From an uncultured Paracoccaceae bacterium (GTDB lineage Bacteria > Pseudomonadota > Alphaproteobacteria > Rhodobacterales > Rhodobacteraceae): 64,000 nt of DNA. The notes below the pieces were generated by a model. It saw only the letters and a list, made by a program, of their open reading frames with translations. It was not told the DNA's origin and did not search any database. Shown here piece by piece: positions 1 through 7,551 of the stretch. Position numbers and translations under genes: made by a program. Within the stretch, counting starts at the first letter, position 1, and each line of letters starts with the position of its first letter. Location of the stretch: contig CANNFU010000002.1 in NCBI GenBank assembly GCA_947503965.1, positions 434,001-498,000 on the forward strand, written 5' to 3'.

Positions 1-2
1 AG

Positions 3-671
3 ATTTCGAAACTCACCACTGAACCCGCCAGACCCTACCAGCAAAACGGCGGCCCACTTCTTTACTTCGGCGGCTACTCCCCCGCCGCCCTCGAACTCTG
101 CGGCGCGCAATGTGACGTCTACCTGATGTGGCCAGAGACCATGGACATGCTCGAACAACGCATGAAGGACGTGAACGAACGGGCGGCTGCACATGACCGC
201 ACGCTGGATTACGGCCTGCGCGTCCACATGATCGTGCGGGACACCGAACAAGAGGCGAAGGAATACGCCGACTACATCGCCAGCAAACTCGACGACGAAT
301 ACGGCAAGCTGATCCGCGACCGCGCCCATGACAGCATATCGCTTGGCGTGTCGCATCAGGCCCGCGCCCGGGAACTCGCCGACAAGTACGGCTACACCGA
401 ACCGGGTCTCTGGACCGGCGTCGGTCGCGCCCGTTCGGGCTGTGGCGCGGCGCTTGTCGGCTCCACCGACCAGATCATGACGAAAATCGAGGCCTATCAA
501 AAGATGGGCATCCGTGCTTTCATCTTCTCGGGCTATCCGCATATCGACGAGGCCAAGCATTTTGGCAAACGCGTTATGCCCCAGTTGAAAACCTGCTCGC
601 TGCCGCATGAATACGGGCGCGTGCCATCCGAAACACCAGCGACCCCCTTGGGCACAGGACCACGCCGTTGA
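3..671 (+). CDS. LLM-class flavin-dependent monooxygenase, C-terminal part (SmoC/SsuD-like)
   Basis: The open frame runs in from the left edge, so only the last 222 residues are present; the first internal ATG (126) is not the start. The fragment has the luciferase-like/alkanesulfonate monooxygenase signature: GGPLLYFGGYSPAALEL, then DVYLMWPE, and the C-terminal GS.DQI..KI..Y..MGIRAFIFSGYPHI.EA.HFG block typical of SsuD. Family members use FMNH2 and O2 to split the C-S bond of sulfonates, releasing sulfite and an aldehyde. The stop overlaps the TTG start of an aldo/keto reductase, and a flavin reductase follows. That trio is the enzyme set of the sulfoquinovose monooxygenase pathway, in which this protein would be SmoC. 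The class is secure; sulfoquinovose as the substrate is inferred from context. SsuD for general alkanesulfonates is the alternative. Confidence 0.85.
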   Translation: MSKLTTEPARPYQQNGGPLLYFGGYSPAALELCGAQCDVYLMWPETMDMLEQRMKDVNERAAAHDRTLDYGLRVHMIVRDTEQEAKEYADYIASKLDDEYGKLIRDRAHDSISLGVSHQARARELADKYGYTEPGLWTGVGRARSGCGAALVGSTDQIMTKIEAYQKMGIRAFIFSGYPHIDEAKHFGKRVMPQLKTCSLPHEYGRVPSETPATPLGTGPRR

Positions 672-1564
672 ACCGCATTAAAATCACCGAAGACCTGTCC
701 TTCAGCCGCATCATCTATGGCATGTGGCGGCTGGGCGACGACAGCGACACATCCCCCGCCCATGTGCAGGCCAAGATCGAGGCCTGCCTCGAACAGGGCA
801 TCACCACCATGGATCAGGCCGACATCTATGGCGGTTATGAGGCGGAGGAGGTGCTGGGCAACGCGCTCAAAGCAGCACCCGCGCTGAAGAACCAGATCGA
901 GATCGTGACCAAATGCGATATCGTGGCCCCGATGGGCCGCTACAGCGACGCCCGCGTGAAATACTACGACACCAGCCGCGACCACATCATCGCCTCGGTC
1001 GATCATTCGCTGCGGCTGATGGATATCGACAAGATCGACACGTTGCTGATCCACCGGCCCGATCCGATGATGAACCACCGTGAAACCGGTGCTGCACTGG
1101 ACGAGGTTGTAGCCTCTGGCAAGGTCCGCAGCGTTGGCGTGTCCAACTTCAAACTACACGACTGGACGCTGCTGCAATCGGCAATGAAAACCCCGCTGAT
1201 CACCAATCAGATCGAACTGTCTCTTGCAGCGCATCAAGGTTTTACCAACGGCGATGTCGCCTATCTGCAGCAGCGCAACATCCCCATCATGGCTTGGTCG
1301 CCCCTGGGTGGCGGCACACTGGTCAGCGGCGAAGGCAATGCCGAATTGCGCACCGCCATGACCAAAGTGGCACAGGATGCAGGCACCGATATCGGCGCCG
1401 TCGCTGTGGCATGGCTGCTCGCCCACCCGGCCGACATCATGCCCGTCATGGGCACCAATAATATCAGTCGGATCAAAGCATTATCAGACGCTTTGAATAT
1501 CAACATGGACCGCCAGACATGGTTCGCACTCTACACAGCCGCCCTCGGGCAAGAGGTACCATAA
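668..1564 (+). CDS. smoB: Aldo/keto reductase, SmoB-like (6-oxo-glucose reductase)
   Basis: This is a 298-residue aldo/keto reductase. The tetrad is visible as D49 and Y54 in MDQADIYGG, K82 in VTKCD and H129 in LLIHRPDP; the NADPH-site end VMGTNNISRI lies near residue 260. The N-terminal text YGMWRLGDDSDTSPAHVQ closely resembles what I remember of Agrobacterium SmoB, which reduces the 6-oxo-glucose made by sulfoquinovose monooxygenase to glucose. The TTG start overlaps the upstream stop (TTGA), indicating coupling to the monooxygenase. The stop overlaps the flavin reductase start (TAATG). The AKR assignment is secure. The SmoB role rests on remembered similarity and on the neighbours. A generic YdhF-type reductase is the alternative. 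Confidence 0.8.
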   Translation: MNRIKITEDLSFSRIIYGMWRLGDDSDTSPAHVQAKIEACLEQGITTMDQADIYGGYEAEEVLGNALKAAPALKNQIEIVTKCDIVAPMGRYSDARVKYYDTSRDHIIASVDHSLRLMDIDKIDTLLIHRPDPMMNHRETGAALDEVVASGKVRSVGVSNFKLHDWTLLQSAMKTPLITNQIELSLAAHQGFTNGDVAYLQQRNIPIMAWSPLGGGTLVSGEGNAELRTAMTKVAQDAGTDIGAVAVAWLLAHPADIMPVMGTNNISRIKALSDALNINMDRQTWFALYTAALGQEVP

Positions 1565-2070
1565 TGGACGCAGGCACCATCGCGACATTCGATCCCAGCA
1601 CCGACGCAGACAGCTTTCGCGGCGCGCTTGGCACCTTCGTCACCGGCGTCACGGTCGTGACCACCGACAGCCCCGAAGGGCCGGTCGCCATTGTCGCCAA
1701 CAGCTTTGCCTCCGTCTCGCTCGACCCGCCGCTTGTGCTCTGGTCGCCCGCCAAATCATCCAAACGCTTCGAACATTTCGCAGGCTCGCGGCGCTTTGCG
1801 ATCCATGTGCTTGCCGCCGATCAGCGCGATATCTGCGCTGCCATCATCAAATCCAAAACCGCAATCAACCAGATCCCGATGCATCTGTCCCATTGCGGCA
1901 TGCCCATCATCAACGGCGCAATGGCCACATTCGAATGTAATCTGGAGGCCACCCATGACGCCGGCGACCACGTCATTATCGTAGGCCGCGTCACCAAGGC
2001 ACATCATCAAGGGGGCGACCCCCTCGTCTTTCACGGCGGCAAATACGGCGCGTTCAAAGAACAAAACTAG
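1564..2070 (+). CDS. NAD(P)H:flavin reductase, SmoA-like
   Basis: A 168-residue flavin reductase of the FMN-binding split-barrel (HpaC/DIM6) type. The signatures are FRGALGTFVTGVTVVTT near residue 20, ANSFASVSLDPPLVLWS near residue 50 and a C-terminal HGGKYGAF. It would supply reduced flavin to the two-component monooxygenase at the start of the operon. I chose ATG 1564 rather than an upstream in-frame codon because it overlaps the reductase stop as TAATG and gives the family's usual N-terminus. In the sulfo-SMO pathway this position is SmoA. The enzyme class is clear; the partner is inferred from gene order. Confidence 0.85.
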   Translation: MDAGTIATFDPSTDADSFRGALGTFVTGVTVVTTDSPEGPVAIVANSFASVSLDPPLVLWSPAKSSKRFEHFAGSRRFAIHVLAADQRDICAAIIKSKTAINQIPMHLSHCGMPIINGAMATFECNLEATHDAGDHVIIVGRVTKAHHQGGDPLVFHGGKYGAFKEQN

Positions 2071-2099
2071 CGACCCAAGGCTTCTTTTGTTCAAAAATA

Positions 2100-2143
2100 C
2101 CGTGGGGGAGCCGCGCCAGCGGCGGGGGCAAAGCCCCAAAAAC
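2100..2143. repeat. Tandem hairpins in intergenic spacer (REP-like element)
   Basis: The 113-base spacer between the flavin reductase and the TRAP genes carries GCCGC-gcca-GCGGC (2110-2123), followed at once by GGGGC-aaa-GCCCC (2125-2137) and an A-rich run. It is preceded by TTTGTTCAAAAATACCG. I recall similar text recurring between genes in many Rhodobacterales genomes. I see only this copy in the window, so its repeat status is from memory. It could act as an mRNA stability or attenuation element separating the enzymes from the transporter genes. Confidence 0.4.
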
Positions 2144-2183
2144 AAAAAAGGGCAAAAGCCCGCACAACAGGGGAGGAGCCGCA

Positions 2184-2780
2184 ATGTCGGTCCTGTTCGG
2201 CCTACTCTGGCCACTTGAACGGTTCAACACCGTGGTGCTTGCCATCGGCAAGGCCATCGCGGTGACGGCGCTCGCCATCATGGTCGGCCTGATCCTGGGT
2301 CAGGTGTTCTTTCGCTATGTGCTCAACGACGCGCCCAACTGGACCGAGGAAGGGGCGCGCTTCGGCATGCTCTGGATGACCGGGCTGATGGCACCCCTTG
2401 CTTACCGGATGGGCGGTTTCGTCTCGATCGACATGCTTGAACGGGCCCTGCCCCGCGTGATCTCGGCGGTCCTGACGCTGATCCTGCTCAGCATCGCGAT
2501 GTGGGTCCTGATCGTCGCGTGGGACCGGGGCCTCAACAACCATGTCGATACGATCTCCGGTCGCGGCTGTTCCTCATCCTTGCGCTGGCCCTTCGGGTTC
2601 GAGATCGGCAAATGCGGCAATAAGTTCCAGAACAGCTATCAATATGCTTCGCTCTGGGTCGGGGTGAACCTGCTGATCCTTGTGAATGTCGAACTGATCA
2701 TCCGCCAGATCATCAAGGTTTCAGGCCACGGGGCCAAGCTCACACCGCTCCGCGCGGATGACTTTGCAGGGGCTGACTGA
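2184..2780 (+). CDS. TRAP transporter small permease (DctQ family)
   Basis: A 198-residue inner-membrane protein with about four hydrophobic segments. It has the DctQ pattern of a conserved middle (NDAPNWTEEGARFGMLWMT, YRMGGFVSIDML) and a last helix before a short cytoplasmic tail. The start follows a strong GGGGAGGAG ribosome site. The stop overlaps the next start (TGATG), so it is translated together with the large permease. It carries an extra loop of about 30 residues with two cysteines (SGRGCSSSL to GKCGNKF, near residues 127-146), which typical DctQ proteins lack. It should work with the following DctM and DctP as a sodium-driven importer of an anionic solute. Confidence 0.88.
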   Translation: MSVLFGLLWPLERFNTVVLAIGKAIAVTALAIMVGLILGQVFFRYVLNDAPNWTEEGARFGMLWMTGLMAPLAYRMGGFVSIDMLERALPRVISAVLTLILLSIAMWVLIVAWDRGLNNHVDTISGRGCSSSLRWPFGFEIGKCGNKFQNSYQYASLWVGVNLLILVNVELIIRQIIKVSGHGAKLTPLRADDFAGAD

Positions 2781-4351
2781 TGCTGCTTTGGTTCCTCCCG
2801 CTCTTCCTGATCCTGATCATGATTGGCCTGCCGGTGGTCTTTGCCCTGCTGGCCTCGCCCATCGCGCTGATCATGTACGAAGGCGACACGCGCAATGTTG
2901 TCGCAGGGCTTTATCGCAATCTTTACAACGGCATGGACAGCTTTCCGCTGATGGCGCTGCCTTTCTTCATGCTGGCGGGCGAGATCATGAACCGCGGCGG
3001 CATCACCATGCGGCTGGTGGAGTTCTCTCAGGCCTTCATGGGCCACCTGCGCGGTGGTCTTGCCCATGTAAACATCCTGTCCTCGATCCTCTTCGCGGGT
3101 CTCTCGGGCTCTGCCGTAGCTGACACCTCGGCGCTGGGGTCTACCCTGATCCCCGCGATGGAAAAGAACGGCTATTCCCGCCGCTTCGCCGCCGCTATCA
3201 CAGCCGCCTCCTCCGTCATCGGCCCGATCATCCCGCCCTCGGGTATCATGATCATCTACGCCTATGTCATGGGCGAAAGCGTCGCCGCGCTGTTCCTTGC
3301 TGGCATCGTGCCGGGCATCATGGTGGGTGTCGGCCTGATGATCATGGTCCGGCTGATGGCCGACCGCTATGACCTGCCCAAGGCCGAGCGGATCGTCACC
3401 AAAAATCAAGAGATTACCCAGGTCGAATACTGGGTCAGCTTTGCGCTGATCCGGATCAACGTCGCGGGCCTGCTCATGGCGATCTATAGCGGGCTATCAA
3501 CGGTCGTTGGCCTCGCCAGCATCAATGAGGCAGGCGACAAGATCCACGCGCTCAACCTCTGGGTTGTCTTCGGCGCGCTGCTGCTGGTCGCGCATGTCAT
3601 GCTGATGGGCTATCGCAAGCGCGTCAGCCATGATTTCCGGATGGTCTGCAAAAAGGCGGTCGCGCCGCTGCAAACCCCGATCATCATTCTGGGCGGCATC
3701 CTCGTTGGCGTCTTCACCCCGACCGAGGCGTCAGCCATCGCCGTTGCCTACGCGCTGGTGGTCAGCTTCCTTGTGCTGCGGTCGATGACGCTCAAGGATC
3801 TGGGTCAGGTCCTCACCCGCTCCGCGCTCGGCACCTCTGCGGTACTGCTGCTAGTGGGTGCGGCGGTCGCATTCAAAACCGTCGTCTCCTTAAGCTACGC
3901 GCCACAAATCCTCAGCGACTACATCCTGTCGCTGTCCGAAAACCCGCTGATGTTGCTGTTTCTGATCAACATCCTGCTTTTCGTCGTCGGCATGTTCCTT
4001 GATGCGGGCCCCGCCATCATCATCCTCGGACCCATCCTTGGGCCGATCTTCGTCGACCTTGGCGTGCACCCCGTCCACTTCGCCATCATCATGAGCGTCA
4101 ACCTGACCGTGGGGCTGGCAACGCCCCCCATGGGACTTGTGCTCTTCGTGGCCAGTACCGTGTCCGGCGAAAAGGTCGAAACCATTGCCAAGGCCATCCT
4201 GCCCTTCCTCGCGGTGGAAATTCTGGTGATCTTCCTGATCACCTACATCCCCGCCATTTCCATGACAGTGCCCTATCTGACCGGGTTCCTGGGCTGCGGC
4301 CCAGAGGTCGGATTCAGCGCTTGCATTAGCCCCACACCGGGCATCAACTGA
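2780..4351 (+). CDS. TRAP transporter large permease (DctM family)
   Basis: A 523-residue polytopic membrane protein of the DctM family. Typical signatures are GLPVVFALLASP at the N-terminus, GLSGSAVADTSALGS near residue 115 and IGPIIPPSGIMI near residue 150. The second-repeat text GVFTPTEASAIAVAY follows near residue 315, and NLTVGLATPPMGLVLF lies near residue 445. Members usually have about 430 residues. The excess is mainly an insert of about 60-70 residues around 215-285, containing two extra hydrophobic stretches, plus a short C-terminal tail with cysteines. The enlarged form parallels the enlarged DctQ partner, suggesting a co-evolved transporter subtype. It overlaps dctQ (TGATG) and lies 27 bases before dctP. 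Confidence 0.9.
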   Translation: MLLWFLPLFLILIMIGLPVVFALLASPIALIMYEGDTRNVVAGLYRNLYNGMDSFPLMALPFFMLAGEIMNRGGITMRLVEFSQAFMGHLRGGLAHVNILSSILFAGLSGSAVADTSALGSTLIPAMEKNGYSRRFAAAITAASSVIGPIIPPSGIMIIYAYVMGESVAALFLAGIVPGIMVGVGLMIMVRLMADRYDLPKAERIVTKNQEITQVEYWVSFALIRINVAGLLMAIYSGLSTVVGLASINEAGDKIHALNLWVVFGALLLVAHVMLMGYRKRVSHDFRMVCKKAVAPLQTPIIILGGILVGVFTPTEASAIAVAYALVVSFLVLRSMTLKDLGQVLTRSALGTSAVLLLVGAAVAFKTVVSLSYAPQILSDYILSLSENPLMLLFLINILLFVVGMFLDAGPAIIILGPILGPIFVDLGVHPVHFAIIMSVNLTVGLATPPMGLVLFVASTVSGEKVETIAKAILPFLAVEILVIFLITYIPAISMTVPYLTGFLGCGPEVGFSACISPTPGIN

Positions 4352-4378
4352 CCAGTATCACTAAGGGAGAGACCAAAT

Positions 4379-5440
4379 ATGCTGAACCAACTCAAAATCG
4401 CGGCCACCGCCGCCCTGCTGGCGACACCGCTCGCCGCATGGGCCGACGGACACCAGGAATTCACGATCCGGGCCACCGCGAATTCCAACGAAAACGACGA
4501 AGATTATGACGGTCTGGTCGTATTCAAGAACTATGTCGAAGCCGCATCGAACGGGCGGATCGGCGTCGAGCTGTTCATCGGCACCCAGCTTTGCGCAACT
4601 GGCGCGGAATGCCTTGAAGGTGTCTCCGAAGGCTCGATCGACGTCTACATTTCCACCTCGGGCGGAGCGGCCGGCATCTTCCCCTACGTACAGGTCCTCG
4701 ACCTGCCCTACCTGATGGCCAACGACCGGGTGGCCGAGCATGTGCTGACATCCGACTTCGTGCGGACAATGCGGGACATGGCACTGGCCGACAGCGACAA
4801 CACGATCCGCCTGATGACCATCGGCAACACCGGCGGCTGGCGCAACTTTGCTAACACGCAACGCCGGATCCAAAGCCCTGCCGATATGGAAGGCCTGAAG
4901 ATCCGCACCGTGGTCGCAGACCTGCCACAGGAACTTGTCCGCGCGCTTGGTGGCTCACCCACACCGATTCCTTGGCCTGAACTCTTCACGTCCTTCCAGA
5001 CCGGCGTTGTTGACGGGTCAAAGAACGGGATCACCGACATCATGGGCATGAAATTCCCCGATGCGGGTCTTCAATACCTGACGCTGGACGGGCACGCCTA
5101 CATGGGCGCGCTATGGTGGATGTCGAACGACAACTTCATGGCGATGCCAGAAGACCTGCGCCGCGTTGTCGTCGACGGGTTCAGCCAGCTGCAGCAGGCC
5201 ACATTCGCATCCCCCAAGCGTAAGTCGATCGAAGCCTATGAGGCCTTCGTCGCAGGCGGCGGTGACCTCTATGTGCCAACACCCGAGGAAAAAGCCGCGC
5301 TGGCCGAAGCCGCAGCCCCCGTGCAGGACTGGTTCCGGTCGAACGTTGATGGCGGCGACGCCATCCTTGATGCGCTGATCGCAGCGGTCGCGGACGCAGA
5401 GGCTGAATTGGAAGCAGCCTATGCGAGTGATCTGAACTAA
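4379..5440 (+). CDS. TRAP transporter solute-binding protein (DctP family)
   Basis: A 353-residue periplasmic binding protein. A signal peptide spans residues 1-22 (LKIAATAALLATPLAAWA, then DGHQ). The DctP fold is recognisable by QLCATGAECLEGVSEGSIDVY, GLKIRTV near residue 175 and VPWPE/IPWPELFTSFQTGVVDG near residue 200. The arginine of KIRT is the usual anchor for an acidic group on the ligand, which could be a carboxylate or, in this context, a sulfonate. It has its own GGGAGA ribosome site, and a strong hairpin terminator follows its stop. As the last gene of the operon it should define the substrate of the locus. Sulfoquinovose or its glycoside is my inference. Confidence 0.9.
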   Translation: MLNQLKIAATAALLATPLAAWADGHQEFTIRATANSNENDEDYDGLVVFKNYVEAASNGRIGVELFIGTQLCATGAECLEGVSEGSIDVYISTSGGAAGIFPYVQVLDLPYLMANDRVAEHVLTSDFVRTMRDMALADSDNTIRLMTIGNTGGWRNFANTQRRIQSPADMEGLKIRTVVADLPQELVRALGGSPTPIPWPELFTSFQTGVVDGSKNGITDIMGMKFPDAGLQYLTLDGHAYMGALWWMSNDNFMAMPEDLRRVVVDGFSQLQQATFASPKRKSIEAYEAFVAGGGDLYVPTPEEKAALAEAAAPVQDWFRSNVDGGDAILDALIAAVADAEAELEAAYASDLN

Positions 5441-5459
5441 GGTTCAAACATAGCGCACC

Positions 5460-5486
5460 AAGGGCCATCCAATTGGGTGGCCCTTT
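5460..5486 (+). terminator. Terminator of the monooxygenase/TRAP operon
   Basis: A near-perfect hairpin lies about 20 bases after the dctP stop: AAGGGCCATCC, loop AATT, GGGTGGCCCTT, with one G-T wobble. It ends in a short T run. It separates the operon from the converging gene that ends at 5511. Confidence 0.75.
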
Positions 5487-5510
5487 CAATCTGCGCATCA
5501 AGTTGTCTGA

Positions 5511-6668
5511 TCAACGCGCCACCTTCAAGTGATGCGCAGTCATACGATCCAATAATTTATTTACAGCATCACGCAACGCTCCGTCTGGCATGTTGTAGGC
5601 CATGTCAGCACAGCGGACCATACGACCGCGCAGACCATCAAGATCATCTATCATCTCGGTATCATTAAATGCCTTGATCAGGTCAGGCGTTGCTTGAAAT
5701 ACATCCTGCTCGGAAACATCAGTGTTGATCAATCCAACGCGCGTGATCAAGCACTTAAAGCACTTGCCACAGTTTCCACCGCTGCTTTTGTCCGAAAAAC
5801 AGACCGAAAGATTGGATAGCAGCCTGGAGTCATAGTCGGCGACATGTTGCAGCTTTTCCATGCGGGTCTTATCAGCCCCAAGGGTTTTGATCCCGAAGCC
5901 GTCCGTGGACAGCAAGATGGGAAGGTTCCCGTAATTCCCCCAAAGACCACGGTACTGCTCTTCAAACCATGTGTAGTCCTGGGCAAATATGCCAAAGCCA
6001 TGATTTTCTTCGCAAAAATGCAGGCTGGCGCCTAGATTGAACCCATGTGTCATACCCCAATGGATACCGCGCATGTGAAAATTTGTGGCAATGATCTTGA
6101 GGTTGAGACCAAGAAAATCCGTAAGGCGTTCCACGCGTGTCCGTAACTCAATGAATGCAGGATCATCAGCGGAATCATAATCAGCACCAGCGATTAACAG
6201 GGCATCTCGCAGATCATACCGCTCTTTCGCTTCGACCGCCGCGCTCAATGAGTCCAAGCCACCACTGAAGCAGATAATTCCCGTTGAACTCGTATCAGAT
6301 TGACCTGTTGGTTGCTCAACATGTGTCGGGCGGACACGAAGCGGCGAAAGCCCCGACGTTGTCCAAACACCGTAAACCCGCGCGATATCATGCAGACGAT
6401 CAGACATGCTGGACGTGATTGGAAAATCAAGATCAACTTCAATGTTCTTCGCCATCGATATTGCAGCAACAGCCAGTGCCGCAAAATCATAGGTTTGTCG
6501 CGGCTTGGCATGTTGGCCGATTGAACTGTAAAAAAGTTCAATATCGCCTACCCGAATGACATACTTGTCACCGCGCAGTACGATATCTGCTGTGTTTTTT
6601 TGACTGGGACTGTGTCGGCGCTGAATTGCCCGGCGAATTTGTCTACGTCTTTTGAATGGCCGATACAA
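5511..6668 (-). CDS. QueC-like PP-loop protein with N-terminal extension
   Basis: A 385-residue protein. Residues 135-140 are SGGLDS, the PP-loop of N-type ATP pyrophosphatases. Cysteines C290, C300, C303 and C306 (NCGKCFKC followed by LITR) reproduce the zinc site spacing of QueC, the 7-cyano-7-deazaguanine synthase. True QueC has about 230 residues with the PP-loop at the N-terminus; here about 130 residues of unrecognised sequence precede it. QueC-like proteins without the rest of queuosine synthesis occur in defence systems (QatC, and Cap9 of type IV CBASS). No CD-NTase, QatABD or queD/queE is visible nearby. The start is TTG with a weak ribosome site (a stop at 6684-6686 bounds it). The base composition is visibly poorer in GC than the neighbours, suggesting acquisition. 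The fold is confident; the function is unknown. Confidence 0.8.
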   Translation of the reverse strand: MYRPFKRRRQIRRAIQRRHSPSQKNTADIVLRGDKYVIRVGDIELFYSSIGQHAKPRQTYDFAALAVAAISMAKNIEVDLDFPITSSMSDRLHDIARVYGVWTTSGLSPLRVRPTHVEQPTGQSDTSSTGIICFSGGLDSLSAAVEAKERYDLRDALLIAGADYDSADDPAFIELRTRVERLTDFLGLNLKIIATNFHMRGIHWGMTHGFNLGASLHFCEENHGFGIFAQDYTWFEEQYRGLWGNYGNLPILLSTDGFGIKTLGADKTRMEKLQHVADYDSRLLSNLSVCFSDKSSGGNCGKCFKCLITRVGLINTDVSEQDVFQATPDLIKAFNDTEMIDDLDGLRGRMVRCADMAYNMPDGALRDAVNKLLDRMTAHHLKVAR

Positions 6669-6876
6669 TTTCGATGTTCCCGTTTATTCAGAAATCTCAG
6701 ATAATTGGTCATGTATAACAAGCGTCGAAAGGCAGAAAAGGAAAATCGCCAGCCTGGCAGGACGGCGTCACCATCGTCTCCCGGACCATTGGCGATCCAA
6801 TGGCGACCGATATATCAGGGACTGCAGCTGGTCTTCATCCTGCCCCAGACAAGCCGTAGCCGCAGATGTCACACGA
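6669..6876. other. Intergenic spacer with palindrome between nuclease and QueC-like gene
   Basis: These 208 bases separate the two minus-strand accessory genes. They contain a perfect 7-bp inverted repeat, CCATTGG-cgat-CCAATGG (6786-6803), without a T run, so it is a candidate operator or attenuator rather than a clear terminator. Short open frames cross the region on both strands, but none has a ribosome site or recognisable content. Confidence 0.4.
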
Positions 6877-7512
6877 CTAGCAGGAATCCGTATTGCTCAG
6901 ACGCGCCCTCTGTTTGGCCTCAAAACGTTCCCAGACATACATGCGCCCGATTTGTCGCGCATCGGCCAGCCGGAGTTTCTTGCGCACATCAGCTGGCTCA
7001 AAACGGCGATAGATACCTCCTGAAAACTTGGCCCAGTCCAGTGCCAGTCCTTGTTTCACCATTTCAGCAGATAGGTCGCGACCATCCGGCAAATAGCATT
7101 TGGCAACCATGCGTCCGTGGTCGTCCGTACCAGTCAACTCAGCGCGAATATCCTGTCCTTTGCACAAATTTACTAAGGCCCATCTCGCCTTTTTGCCTAG
7201 TGGATGCGAGAACTCCGGTGCATCTATTCCGAACAATCGAATTTCCGTTTTCTGAATACGTAATCCATCACCATCCGTCACGTAAGCCGGACCGGTGATG
7301 ACAACACGCTGCGGGACGGGACTTGCACTCGCAGCGGGGGACGGATCAGGCGAGGTATGCCCAGATACGGGGGGAGTGGGCGGCGAGGAGGGTTTCGCAT
7401 GATGCTGGTTACTTCGGCCTCGTCTTCCAAAAACGATAGACAGACCGATCAATAGCGCCAACAAAGAAATTCCATGAATACACCGCAATCGCAACTCAGC
7501 CTCAAATGTCAT
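6877..7512 (-). CDS. Membrane-anchored thermonuclease-like (SNase) protein
   Basis: From ATG 7512 this is 211 residues. A hydrophobic anchor spans about residues 12-29, a Ser/Pro-rich linker residues 38-68, and a staphylococcal-nuclease domain residues 69-195. The SNase active site is visible: D80/D82 (TDGDGL), R92 (IRLFGIDAPE), D98, E100 and R134 (DDHGRMVAKC). The catalytic domain should therefore lie outside the cytoplasmic membrane. In-frame codons back to 7545 could add 11 residues (CQCNLCAYSW), but the short start gives a cleaner membrane-anchor N-terminus. The gene precedes the QueC-like gene on the same strand and shares its lower GC. Such SNase proteins are common in Rhodobacteraceae, so pairing with the QueC-like protein may be coincidental. 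Confidence 0.82.
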   Translation of the reverse strand: MTFEAELRLRCIHGISLLALLIGLSIVFGRRGRSNQHHAKPSSPPTPPVSGHTSPDPSPAASASPVPQRVVITGPAYVTDGDGLRIQKTEIRLFGIDAPEFSHPLGKKARWALVNLCKGQDIRAELTGTDDHGRMVAKCYLPDGRDLSAEMVKQGLALDWAKFSGGIYRRFEPADVRKKLRLADARQIGRMYVWERFEAKQRARLSNTDSC

Positions 7513-7551
7513 CCAAGAATAAGCGCATAGATTGCATTGGCACAAGTCACC

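Noticed and set aside
6652..7298. Plus-strand open frames across the nuclease/QueC-like gap, possible integrase remnant
   Set aside because: They have no ribosome site and no recombinase motifs, and mostly overlap the nuclease gene antisense.
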